A stretch of DNA of 48,350 nt from an uncultured Bacteroidota bacterium (lineage in GTDB: Bacteria > Bacteroidota > Bacteroidia > JABEUT01), in the NCBI GenBank assembly GCA_903916255.1, contig CAIWVW010000106.1, positions 1 through 48,350 on the forward strand, written 5' to 3'. Every line of letters begins with the position of its first letter. Within the stretch, counting starts at the first letter, position 1. A program made the position numbers and the translations under genes. Shown piece after piece: positions 9,021 through 16,298 of the stretch. The notes under the pieces are model-generated. The model had not been told where the DNA came from. It did no database searches and saw only the letters and a program-made list of their open reading frames with translations.

Positions 9021-10343
9021 TTATTTTTTCTTGGCCTTTTTTGTTCGATTACCTTTTGAAGAATTACAATTTCTGCATAATAAAGATGCATTATCGATTT
9101 CACTTCGACCTCCTTTACTATGAGGATTGATATGATCTATTGTGAAGTCATTCCAAGTAAGTTCTTCTCCACATTCCGTGCAGATTTTTTCAGCAGTTGA
9201 ATTCCAGATTAGTCGCCTCTGTTCTGGGCTAAACCCTCTTTGTTTGTCCTTTACTTCAAATAAGTTTCGCAATATCCCGTCAAGTATATTCATTCGTTTT
9301 CTTCTTTGACTGATTTCATCAGTAGCCTGAGAAACAGTTAATAGGTACTCGCGGTAAATACTATCGGATTCCTGGACACCCTCAACTTTCTTTTGTTTTA
9401 ATCTTGCTCTATCCACACCATCTGAAAATTCCTTAAGCAAATCCCATGCAAGTTTATTTCGCCGTTTGTCAATTAAAATCAAACCTTCTTCTTCGTATTT
9501 GGAAATGAGAACAGCTAAGACATAAAAATCAGATAGACCATTAAACCTTGTTTCTTTCGTTTCATGTAAACGAGGGAACATAGTTTTGATGGTATTGAGT
9601 GTTTTAACAATCTTTCCTTTCAGTTTAGAGATTTGGGAAGGAGTCAACCCTTTTCCCATAATTTTATCAAGTGCTGATTTTTTATTTATTACATCATTTT
9701 CTCCAATTGAAAGCATGATTTCACAAATCAATTCAACATGCTTCATTCTTGAGATTTGAGCTGAACTTAATATTCGTGCTTTGATAAAATATTTTTCATA
9801 TTTCCGCGCTATGCCTACTGCGGCTTTAAGAAATGGACTAGTGTAATATTTTGCGTGTTGTTTTTCTGCTGAAGTTAGTGCCTTTCCAGTTGAGTTAATT
9901 CGCACGAATACCTCAATAATATCCGAAAGACCACCTTGTACCTCAATAGTGGATAGTGTATATCCCGTTATGCGAGTTTGCTCACTTTTCTTTTTCAAAT
10001 AACCCCAGTCAACTTCAATATAATTAGGTTCACTATCAAGTTGGGTTTTAACTGTATAACGATTGCCATGAATAACACCCATGAACATTAAGATAGATTC
10101 TAGTCTCTGTTTACCATCAATTACATCATAAATTATAGTTCCATTTTCTTCCCTTCTATAAAGAAATATAGCTGGTAAAGGATAATTTCTGAAAATACTG
10201 TCTATAAGTTTAGCCCGATCCTTTATTGCCCAAACAGAACTGCGCTGAAAGGCGGGACTAAGATTTAACTGACCTTTTTCATAAAGGTTAACCAAGTCAT
10301 GAATTTGTTTCGAATAGGTGTGATGACTAAGTTCGTTTTTCAT
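9021..10343 (-). CDS. DUF262 plus HNH endonuclease protein
   Basis: The 440-residue protein couples an N-terminal DUF262 (ParB/Srx-like NTPase fold) to a C-terminal HNH nuclease. DUF262 evidence: LSPAFQRSSVW (29-39), SIFRNYPLPAIFLYRR and the signature IDGKQR (75-80). The HNH module at 388-433 has CTEC (388-391), DH (403-404), NPHSKGG and CRNC (423-426), a zinc-ribbon HNH with all metal ligands visible. DUF262 proteins with HNH domains include GmrSD-type modification-dependent enzymes and SspE of phosphorothioate defence, but those use the DUF1524 variant, so this may be a simpler relative. The gene appears more A+T-rich than its neighbours, is solitary, and adjoins a decayed toxin-antitoxin module, which fits an accessory defence gene. 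Confidence 0.85.
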   Translation of the reverse strand: MKNELSHHTYSKQIHDLVNLYEKGQLNLSPAFQRSSVWAIKDRAKLIDSIFRNYPLPAIFLYRREENGTIIYDVIDGKQRLESILMFMGVIHGNRYTVKTQLDSEPNYIEVDWGYLKKKSEQTRITGYTLSTIEVQGGLSDIIEVFVRINSTGKALTSAEKQHAKYYTSPFLKAAVGIARKYEKYFIKARILSSAQISRMKHVELICEIMLSIGENDVINKKSALDKIMGKGLTPSQISKLKGKIVKTLNTIKTMFPRLHETKETRFNGLSDFYVLAVLISKYEEEGLILIDKRRNKLAWDLLKEFSDGVDRARLKQKKVEGVQESDSIYREYLLTVSQATDEISQRRKRMNILDGILRNLFEVKDKQRGFSPEQRRLIWNSTAEKICTECGEELTWNDFTIDHINPHSKGGRSEIDNASLLCRNCNSSKGNRTKKAKKK

Positions 10344-10410
10344 TTGAATTAATTTTTATTTCACAAATGTAATATAGATTATCAATATTACAAGAACTTC
10401 CCACTTTTCC

Positions 10411-10439
10411 CCTATCTTCGCATCCCATGAACCACATTA
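10411..10439 (+). repeat. Duplicated 5' end of the nitronate monooxygenase gene (copy A)
   Basis: This 29-bp segment matches 26 of 29 bases of 10828-10856, which spans the -7 box and first codons of the enzyme gene. Copy A has its own ATG (10427) but the frame closes after about 16 codons. The pair brackets the toxin-antitoxin remnant. Confidence 0.75.
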
Positions 10440-10480
10440 AAAGGAATTTTCATAAATTTGCTTTTCAATACATTTAGTAT

Positions 10481-10717
10481 ATGTCGGCTGCTGAAATAAA
10501 CGGAATAAAGCTTAATCTCATCGCTTGGATTAACCAGCTTTCCGATACTGAACTCATTACTTTTTTGGATGGCATAAGGGCATCGAGGGCTAAAAATGAT
10601 TGGTGGGATGAACTGTCCGACAAACAAAAAAAACAAATATTGGCAGGCATTAAAGACGCAGATACTGGCAAATTATCTTCATCAAAAGAGTTTTGGAATA
10701 AACTGAAAGATGCCTGA
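10481..10717 (+). CDS. Antitoxin-like small protein (addiction module component)
   Basis: The 78-residue helical protein ends with WWDELSDKQKKQILAGIKD and a following GKLSSSKEFW segment. This layout resembles the unstable antitoxins (addiction module component family) paired with RelE/ParE toxins: a DNA-binding helical N-terminus, then an acidic 'LSDxQKxxIxxGxxDxxxGK' toxin-binding tail. An overlapping remnant of a RelE/ParE toxin follows immediately, supporting the call. The unit lies between two copies of the 5' end of the next gene, so it was probably inserted. The ATG at 10481 starts the only reasonable frame. Without an intact toxin the antitoxin is an orphan. Confidence 0.75.
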   Translation: MSAAEINGIKLNLIAWINQLSDTELITFLDGIRASRAKNDWWDELSDKQKKQILAGIKDADTGKLSSSKEFWNKLKDA

Positions 10718-10824
10718 TTTCTATTTTAAGCAAGGCTTTATCTGTATTTTATAGGATACAAAGGGATAAAATTGAGGTTCTTGCAATTTTAGATAACAGG
10801 TGCGATTTTAAAGAGTGGATGTGA
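10709..10824 (+). pseudogene. RelE/ParE toxin remnant
   Basis: An ATG at 10709 overlaps the antitoxin stop and reads only 14 codons. In another frame, codons 10744-10824 read VFYRIQRDKIEVLAILDNR, then CDFKEW and a stop. That is the typical C-terminal beta-strand end of RelE/ParE toxins (YRI...DKIEVLAI...R). About two thirds of the toxin is missing, so it should be inactive. Both the internal deletion and the frame change are seen in the sequence; the family is inferred from the tail and the adjacent antitoxin. Confidence 0.75.
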
Positions 10825-10829
10825 TTACC

Positions 10830-10837
10830 TATCTTCG
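10830..10837 (+). promoter_or_regulatory. -7 box (TATCTTCG) for the nitronate monooxygenase-like gene
   Basis: TATCTTCG is one base off TAnnTTTG and lies 6 nt before the ATG at 10844, implying a leaderless or near-leaderless transcript. It is also present in copy A at 10411-10439. Confidence 0.5.
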
Positions 10838-10843
10838 CACTCC

Positions 10844-11794
10844 ATGAACCGCATTACAGAACTATTTGATATTAAATATCCCATCATACAAGCAGGTATG
10901 CTGTGGACCAGCGGCTGGCGTTTGGCTTCGGCTGCATCTAACAGCGGTTGCCTGGGGCTTATTGGCGCGGCAAGCATGTATCCGGATGTGCTTAGGGAGC
11001 ATATTCAAAAATGTAAAAAAGCCACCGACAAACCTTTTGGTGTGAATGTGCCATTGCTTTATCCAGATATTGATGTGGTGATGAACATTATTGTAGAAGA
11101 AGGTGTGAAGATTGTGTTTGTCTCTGCGGGCAATCCCAAAGCATGGACGCCATTTTTGAAAGAGCATGGGATAACAACTGTGCATGTAGTTGGCAGTACC
11201 AAATTCGCCCTGAAAGCACAAGATGCAGGAGTTGATGCCGTTGTCGCCGAAGGCTTTGAAGCAGGCGGACATAACGGTCGCGAAGAAACTACTACGATGG
11301 TTCTTATTCCGTTGGTGAAAAAAGAAATTAAGATACCTTTAATTGCAGCCGGAGGTATTGCAAGCGGACGCTCTATGCTGGCAGCTATGGCTCTGGGAGC
11401 CGATGGGGTGCAGATTGGCACACGTTTTGCAGCGGCGGAAGAAGCATCTGTTCATCCGAATTTCAAAAAGCGGATTATAGAGTCAAATGAGGGTGATACC
11501 GTCCTTACATTGAAGAAACTGGTGCCGGTGCGCATTCTGAAAAATGAATTTTATAAAAAAGTGGAAGAAGCGGAGAATCGAGGCGCATCAACCGAAGAAC
11601 TGAAAGAATTGTTAGGCCGGGCCCGGGCCAAACTCGGAATGTTTGAAGGCGATATGGCGGAAGGCGAATTGGAAATAGGGCAGATAGCAGCGGCAGTAAG
11701 GGAAATACAACCCACGAGTGTAATAGTAAAAGAAATAATGGGTGAGTTTCATGCAGCGATTGCAGAAGCAGGACAATATGATATACCTAAATAA
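10844..11794 (+). CDS. Nitronate monooxygenase / FabK-like FMN enzyme
   Basis: This 316-residue TIM-barrel FMN enzyme has IIQAGMLWTS near the N-terminus, the conserved EGFEAGGHNGR with His143 in the active-site loop, and the FMN-phosphate motif AAGGIASGRS (168-177) followed by GADGVQIGTRF. These are shared by nitronate monooxygenases, which oxidise alkyl nitronates, and FabK, which reduces enoyl-ACP in fatty-acid synthesis. Length and the GGH motif fit both, so the substrate is open. The translation starts at an ATG only 6 nt after a -7-like box. Its promoter and first codons are duplicated upstream at 10411-10439. Confidence 0.88.
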   Translation: MNRITELFDIKYPIIQAGMLWTSGWRLASAASNSGCLGLIGAASMYPDVLREHIQKCKKATDKPFGVNVPLLYPDIDVVMNIIVEEGVKIVFVSAGNPKAWTPFLKEHGITTVHVVGSTKFALKAQDAGVDAVVAEGFEAGGHNGREETTTMVLIPLVKKEIKIPLIAAGGIASGRSMLAAMALGADGVQIGTRFAAAEEASVHPNFKKRIIESNEGDTVLTLKKLVPVRILKNEFYKKVEEAENRGASTEELKELLGRARAKLGMFEGDMAEGELEIGQIAAAVREIQPTSVIVKEIMGEFHAAIAEAGQYDIPK

Positions 11795-11801
11795 CAAATA
11801 C

Positions 11802-11892
11802 ATTGGAACGCTGATGACGCGGATTGCTTATGATAATACACGGATTCAAATCTTATTTAATCTTAAGCAATCCGCGTAATCAGCGTTCCAAT
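11802..11892. repeat. Long inverted repeat after the nitronate monooxygenase gene
   Basis: Two 29-bp arms (11802-11830 and 11864-11892) differ at one position and flank a 33-bp A+T-rich spacer. They contain ATTGGAACGCTGAT and ACGCGGATTGCTTA. No T-run directly follows the hairpin apart from ATTTTTA. It may act as a terminator or be a dispersed palindromic element. Confidence 0.85.
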
Positions 11893-11905
11893 TTTTAATA
11901 AAACT

Positions 11906-13147
11906 ATGATAGACTTTGAAAGATTCACTTTAGCTAACGGATTAAAAGTAATTGTACACCGGGACACATCCACCCCGATGGCCTGTGTAAATATTTTGTA
12001 TGATGTTGGCGCTCGTGATGAAGACCCTGAACGTACAGGCTTTGCACACCTTTTCGAGCATTTGATGTTTGGCGGTTCTGTTAATATACCCGAATATGAT
12101 ACTCCATTGCAAATTGCAGGTGGGGAGAATAATGCCTTTACTTCGAACGATATTACCAATTACTATCTCACGCTTCCGGCAGTGAATTTGGAAGTGGCTT
12201 TCTGGTTGGAATCGGACCGGATGTTGAGTTTAGCTTTCTCTGAAAAGAGCCTGGAAGTGCAGCGTAATGTGGTTATTGAAGAGTTTAAACAGAGTTATCT
12301 TAATCAGCCTTATGGTGATATCTGGCTGGAAATTCCAAAGCTGGCATATAAGGTGCACCCTTATTTGTGGCCCACTATCGGTAAAAATATCGACCACATA
12401 AAATATGCGGTGATGGAAGATGTGAAAGCATTTTTCAAAAAGTTTTATTGTCCGAATAATGCCATACTTGTTGTTACCGGAAATGTAACTGTCGAGGAAG
12501 TTAAGCGTCTTTGTGAAAAATGGTTTGCACCTATACCGATGGGTAATCCGCCTAAGCGGAACCTGCCTGTTGAGCCACCGCAAACCGAAGCCCGCATGCT
12601 GGTGTTGGAACGCGATGTGCCTGCAAGCGCCATTTATAAGGTGTATCACATGGGCAAACGTGCAGATAAAAGTTTTTACACGATGGAACTGCTTGCTGAT
12701 ATCCTAACGGATGGTAATGCTTCACGCTTGTATGTAGAGTTGGTGAAAAACCAAAAATTATTCAGCGAGATAAATGCATTTACGTATGAATCGCTCGACC
12801 CGGGGGTATTTATTATAACAGGTAAGTTATTGGATGGCGTTACATTGGAACAAGCGGATGCCGCCATACAAAAGGAAATTGCAAAACTTCTTGTTGCCGA
12901 AGTGCAGAAAGATGAATTGGAAAAAGCAAAAAATAAAGTAGAAGCGCAACATGTTTTTGCAGAAATAAGTATCCTGAATAAAGCCATGAACCTTGCCATG
13001 TTTGAATTATTAGGGGATGCAAATGATGCCAACAAAGAAGTGGAAAAGTTTTTCAGCGTTTCAGAAAAAGATATACTGAATGAAGCCATAGCAGAGTTAA
13101 AGGAGTCGAACTGCTCTACCTTATATTACCGTGCCAAATCAAAATAA
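11906..13147 (+). CDS. M16-family zinc metallopeptidase, catalytic subunit
   Basis: This 413-residue member of the M16B (mitochondrial-processing-peptidase-like) family carries the zinc motif HxxEH as HLFEH at 48-52, with the distal glutamate in NVVIEEF (about 125). The C-terminal half is the inactive M16_C domain. No signal peptide is visible, so it is cytoplasmic or lacks an obvious export route. It overlaps or abuts the next M16 gene, which lacks the zinc motif. Such pairs act as alpha/beta heterodimers that degrade or process peptides. The ATG at 11906 begins MIDFERFTLANG, matching the usual family start. Confidence 0.93.
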   Translation: MIDFERFTLANGLKVIVHRDTSTPMACVNILYDVGARDEDPERTGFAHLFEHLMFGGSVNIPEYDTPLQIAGGENNAFTSNDITNYYLTLPAVNLEVAFWLESDRMLSLAFSEKSLEVQRNVVIEEFKQSYLNQPYGDIWLEIPKLAYKVHPYLWPTIGKNIDHIKYAVMEDVKAFFKKFYCPNNAILVVTGNVTVEEVKRLCEKWFAPIPMGNPPKRNLPVEPPQTEARMLVLERDVPASAIYKVYHMGKRADKSFYTMELLADILTDGNASRLYVELVKNQKLFSEINAFTYESLDPGVFIITGKLLDGVTLEQADAAIQKEIAKLLVAEVQKDELEKAKNKVEAQHVFAEISILNKAMNLAMFELLGDANDANKEVEKFFSVSEKDILNEAIAELKESNCSTLYYRAKSK

Positions 13148-13148
13148 A

Positions 13149-14453
13149 ATGCCAAAGGAAATGATGTTAGATAGAAAATCAATGCCCGGACTTGCGCTGG
13201 AAAGCAAGATAAATATTATTCAGGCGCAGAGCCATTCTTTGCCAAACGGAATACCGGTTTACTATGTAAATGCAGGAACGCAGGATGTAATTAAAATAGA
13301 AGTTATTTTCCGGGCCGGTTCGCGCGAACAGGATGTGCCGTTGGTGGCGGGAAGTACAAACTCCATGCTGGAGGAAGGAACTAAAAAACATACCTCCGAG
13401 GAAATTGCATCCTTGCTTGATTATTACGGTTCTTTTTTAGAAACTTCCGTTCAGCAAGATTATGCCTCGGTAACTATTTACACCCTCGGAAAGCACTTAG
13501 ACAAAGCACTTCCCATTTTGGAAGAAATAATAAAGGAGCCTTCCTTTCCGCAAAGCGAATTGGAAATTTATTTACATAATAACAAGCAACGCTTTTTAGT
13601 AGATGAACAGAAAGAACGTGTGGTGGCTGCAAAAAATTTCCCTTCACTTTTATTTGGAGATTCGCACCCTTACGGACATAAAACCCGTTTGGAAGAATAT
13701 GACGGAGTGAAGAAAGAATTCTTGGAAGCTTTCCACAAAAAATATTATACCCCGGGGAATTGCGCTATCATTGCATCCGGAAGGGTGAACGATATATTGC
13801 TGAATAAAATTGGAGATTATTTTGGCAAGGATACAATTGCTCATCATCTGCCATTCACCACTCACAATTATGTTCCGCATTCGGCTAAAGAAAAAGTAAA
13901 TTACATTCCAAGTCCGAAAAAGGATTCCGTTCAATCTGCTATACGAATGGGCCGGGTTTTATTTTTGAAAACGCACGAAGATGCTATCCCTTTTCAGATA
14001 TTAAATACCATTCTCGGTGGTTATTTCGGTTCCCGTTTAATGAGTAATATCCGAGAGGATAAAGGCTATACCTATGGAATTTCATCCTCCGTAGTCTTTC
14101 TGCAACATGCAGGATATTTTAATATAGGTAGCGAAGTTGGAAGCGCTGTTTGCGAAGCCGCAGTGATTGAAATTTATAAAGAACTCGACCGGCTTTGCAA
14201 TGAACCTGTTCCTGCGGATGAACTGCAACTGGTGAAAAATTATTTACGTGGTAATTTCATGCGCAGTATGGATGGGCCGTTTGCGCTTGCCGACAGGTTC
14301 AAACACATTTGGCTGCACAATATGGACTATTCGTATTATGAAAAATATGTAAATGCATTAAGCACCATTACTGCAAAAGAACTTATGGAAATGGCCAATA
14401 AATATTTGCAGAAAGAGAGTATTTACGAATTGGTGGTTGGAGCTAAAAAATAA
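13149..14453 (+). CDS. M16-family peptidase-like subunit (non-catalytic)
   Basis: This 434-residue M16 homologue lacks HxxEH: the corresponding region reads AGSTNSMLEEGTKKH. It retains the C-terminal glycine-rich segment GGYFGSRLMSNIREDKGYTY, which in the non-catalytic subunit of M16B heterodimers helps bind substrate. The ATG at 13149 lies 1 bp after the stop of the partner gene; an in-frame ATG at 13131 would overlap by 17 bp and is less attractive. Tight spacing indicates co-translation with the catalytic subunit. The pair together is the functional unit. Confidence 0.9.
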   Translation: MPKEMMLDRKSMPGLALESKINIIQAQSHSLPNGIPVYYVNAGTQDVIKIEVIFRAGSREQDVPLVAGSTNSMLEEGTKKHTSEEIASLLDYYGSFLETSVQQDYASVTIYTLGKHLDKALPILEEIIKEPSFPQSELEIYLHNNKQRFLVDEQKERVVAAKNFPSLLFGDSHPYGHKTRLEEYDGVKKEFLEAFHKKYYTPGNCAIIASGRVNDILLNKIGDYFGKDTIAHHLPFTTHNYVPHSAKEKVNYIPSPKKDSVQSAIRMGRVLFLKTHEDAIPFQILNTILGGYFGSRLMSNIREDKGYTYGISSSVVFLQHAGYFNIGSEVGSAVCEAAVIEIYKELDRLCNEPVPADELQLVKNYLRGNFMRSMDGPFALADRFKHIWLHNMDYSYYEKYVNALSTITAKELMEMANKYLQKESIYELVVGAKK

Positions 14454-14465
14454 ATAATTTTTACC

Positions 14466-15179
14466 GTGACTAAACTAAGCGTAAATATTAATAAGATAGC
14501 CCTCATCCGCAACTCGCGGGGCGGGAATCTGCCCGATGTAAATAAAGCGGCCTTGGATATTGTGCGTTTCGGTGCACAAGGTATTACGGTGCACCCACGG
14601 CCAGATGAAAGGCACATCCGTTATAAGGATGCCTATGCTTTGAAACCATTATTGAATGTGGAGTTCAATATTGAAGGTTATCCGAATGATACATTCATGA
14701 AAATGGTAACAGAAGTGAAACCCGCGCAAGTTACATTGGTACCTGACCCGCCGGAAGCGCTTACTTCTAACGCAGGCTGGGATACAATAAAACATACAGA
14801 TTTTTTAAAAGAAGTAATTTCTATTTTGCATAAATCGGGCATACGCACTTCCATATTTATCGGCACTGATTTGAAAATGCTGGATGAAGCTGCCAAAACA
14901 GGCACCGACCGGATAGAACTATACACCGAAGATTACGCTAAAAATTATTTTGCATCTCCCGAAAAAGCCATAGAACCTTATCGCCTTGCAGCCATCCGGG
15001 CCCATGAACTGGGACTTGGAATAAATGCAGGACACGATTTGAATTTAGATAACCTTGCATTTTTCCATCGACATATTCCTCATTTGGATGAAGTAAGTAT
15101 TGGACATGCACTTGTATCAGATGCACTTTATTTAGGGCTGGAGAAAACGGTACATTTATATCTTGAAAAGCTAAAATAG
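14466..15179 (+). CDS. pdxJ: Pyridoxine 5'-phosphate synthase
   Basis: PdxJ condenses 3-amino-2-oxopropyl phosphate with 1-deoxyxylulose 5-phosphate to give pyridoxine 5'-phosphate, the last ring-forming step of the DXP-dependent vitamin B6 pathway. The 237-residue barrel carries [15 protein letters not shown] (6-20), [13 protein letters not shown] (43-55), the [18 protein letters not shown] loop and the late GINAGHDLN and EVSIGHALV motifs. The likely start is GTG at 14466, because [10 protein letters not shown] matches the family opening. It follows the M16 pair by 12 bp and may be co-transcribed. A PLP-handling YggS gene also lies in the window, but no direct functional link is shown. Confidence 0.96.
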   Translation: MTKLSVNINKIALIRNSRGGNLPDVNKAALDIVRFGAQGITVHPRPDERHIRYKDAYALKPLLNVEFNIEGYPNDTFMKMVTEVKPAQVTLVPDPPEALTSNAGWDTIKHTDFLKEVISILHKSGIRTSIFIGTDLKMLDEAAKTGTDRIELYTEDYAKNYFASPEKAIEPYRLAAIRAHELGLGINAGHDLNLDNLAFFHRHIPHLDEVSIGHALVSDALYLGLEKTVHLYLEKLK

Positions 15180-15218
15180 ATTGTTATGAATACATATTTT
15201 CAAGACGCATTTCTTTTC

Positions 15219-15251
15219 AACCCCAAATCCCTAAGGGGGCTTTTAGGGGTT
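15219..15251. repeat. Inverted repeat (AACCCC...GGGGTT, CCCTAAGGGGG core)
   Basis: A 33-bp element with outer AACCCC/GGGGTT arms and an inner CCCTAAGGGGG pseudo-palindrome. It is directly followed by a second, unrelated palindrome. It looks like a mobile miniature repeat rather than a gene. Confidence 0.6.
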
Positions 15252-15255
15252 ATAA

Positions 15256-15338
15256 CGTCATTGCGAGGAACGAAGCAATCTCACCCAAAAGTTTTTATCC
15301 GGATTAGTAAGATTGCTTCGCGGGGCCTCGCAATGACG
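15256..15338. repeat. Palindromic repeat (CGTCATTGCGAGGAACGAAG family)
   Basis: The left arm (15256-15282) contains CGTCATTGCGAGGAACGAAG; the right arm (15311-15338) ends CCTCGCAATGACG, giving an imperfect long hairpin. Similar CATTGCGAG palindromes are familiar dispersed elements in many bacterial genomes. The short open frame across it is not a credible gene. Confidence 0.7.
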
Positions 15339-15382
15339 AACGGAAGCTATTTTAGGAGTTTGAGACAGAAAGCAATAAACGC

Positions 15383-16192
15383 ATGAAACTCTTCTTTCGC
15401 AAACTCGGAACTGGCAAGCCTCTTTTTATCCTGCATGGCTTATTTGGTTCATCAGATAACTGGCAGACCTTGGGCAAAAAGTTTGCAGAAAATTATACCG
15501 TCTATTTTGTAGACCAGCGCAACCATGGCCGCTCACCTCATAGCGATGAACACAGCTATCAATTAATGAGCGATGATTTGCTGGAGTTAATGAACGACGA
15601 AAATATTGATAAGGCCATACTCATGGGCCATTCCATGGGCGGAAAAACAGTGATGCACTTTGCAGTGAATCATCCGGAACGAGTGGAGAAATTGGTAGTT
15701 GTTGATATGAGCCCGAAAAAATATCCCGTCACTAACCTTGAAATTATTCAGGCTATGGAAAAGGTAGATTTAGATAAGGTGAAATCGCGCAAAGAAGCAG
15801 AGGAAATCTTATCGGCGGATATTAAAGATGCAGGGGTGATGCAGTTTTTATTGAAAAACCTTTATTGGGACGATAATCAAATCAATGACGTTAAAAGTCA
15901 TGATGGTGACCGGAGCGTCACCAAATTAGCGTGGCGATTTAATCTGCACGGTTTAAAAACGAACCTCTCACGGGTTTCTGAAATTACACCCATGCCTTCG
16001 ACTCCATTGCAAATGCCTGTTTTATTTGTGAAGGGCGGCAAATCAGACCATATGTTTAATGCAGACAGCAGGCTGATACATGAAATGTTTGCCAACGTAA
16101 AAATTCTAACTATTCCCGAAGCCGGGCATTGGGTTCATGCGGACAGGCCCAAGGAGTTTTTTGAAATTGTGAATAGTTTTTTGAAAGAATAA
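15383..16192 (+). CDS. Alpha/beta-fold hydrolase (YbfF-like esterase)
   Basis: The 269-residue cytosolic hydrolase has the oxyanion motif HGLFGSSDNW (18-27), the nucleophile elbow GHSMGG (82-87, Ser84), DQRNHGRS before it, and the catalytic histidine in AGHWVHADRP near the C-terminus. The arrangement is close to YbfF-type acyl-thioesterases and carboxylesterases; no substrate is evident. The ATG at 15383 follows a repeat-filled 200-bp gap after pdxJ, so it may not belong to that operon. All triad positions are present. Confidence 0.9.
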   Translation: MKLFFRKLGTGKPLFILHGLFGSSDNWQTLGKKFAENYTVYFVDQRNHGRSPHSDEHSYQLMSDDLLELMNDENIDKAILMGHSMGGKTVMHFAVNHPERVEKLVVVDMSPKKYPVTNLEIIQAMEKVDLDKVKSRKEAEEILSADIKDAGVMQFLLKNLYWDDNQINDVKSHDGDRSVTKLAWRFNLHGLKTNLSRVSEITPMPSTPLQMPVLFVKGGKSDHMFNADSRLIHEMFANVKILTIPEAGHWVHADRPKEFFEIVNSFLKE

Positions 16193-16298
16193 ATCATCTC
16201 CAATTTTTAGAATCTGATATGTCTTTCTGCCGGAAAGGTTCTGCATAACGGATAATGATTATTTTTACCCGATATAATATATATCCCCGGGATTTAAA

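Noticed and set aside
15186-15386. Open frame of 66 codons after pdxJ
   Set aside because: It is made almost wholly of two dispersed palindromic repeats, with no recognisable protein character.
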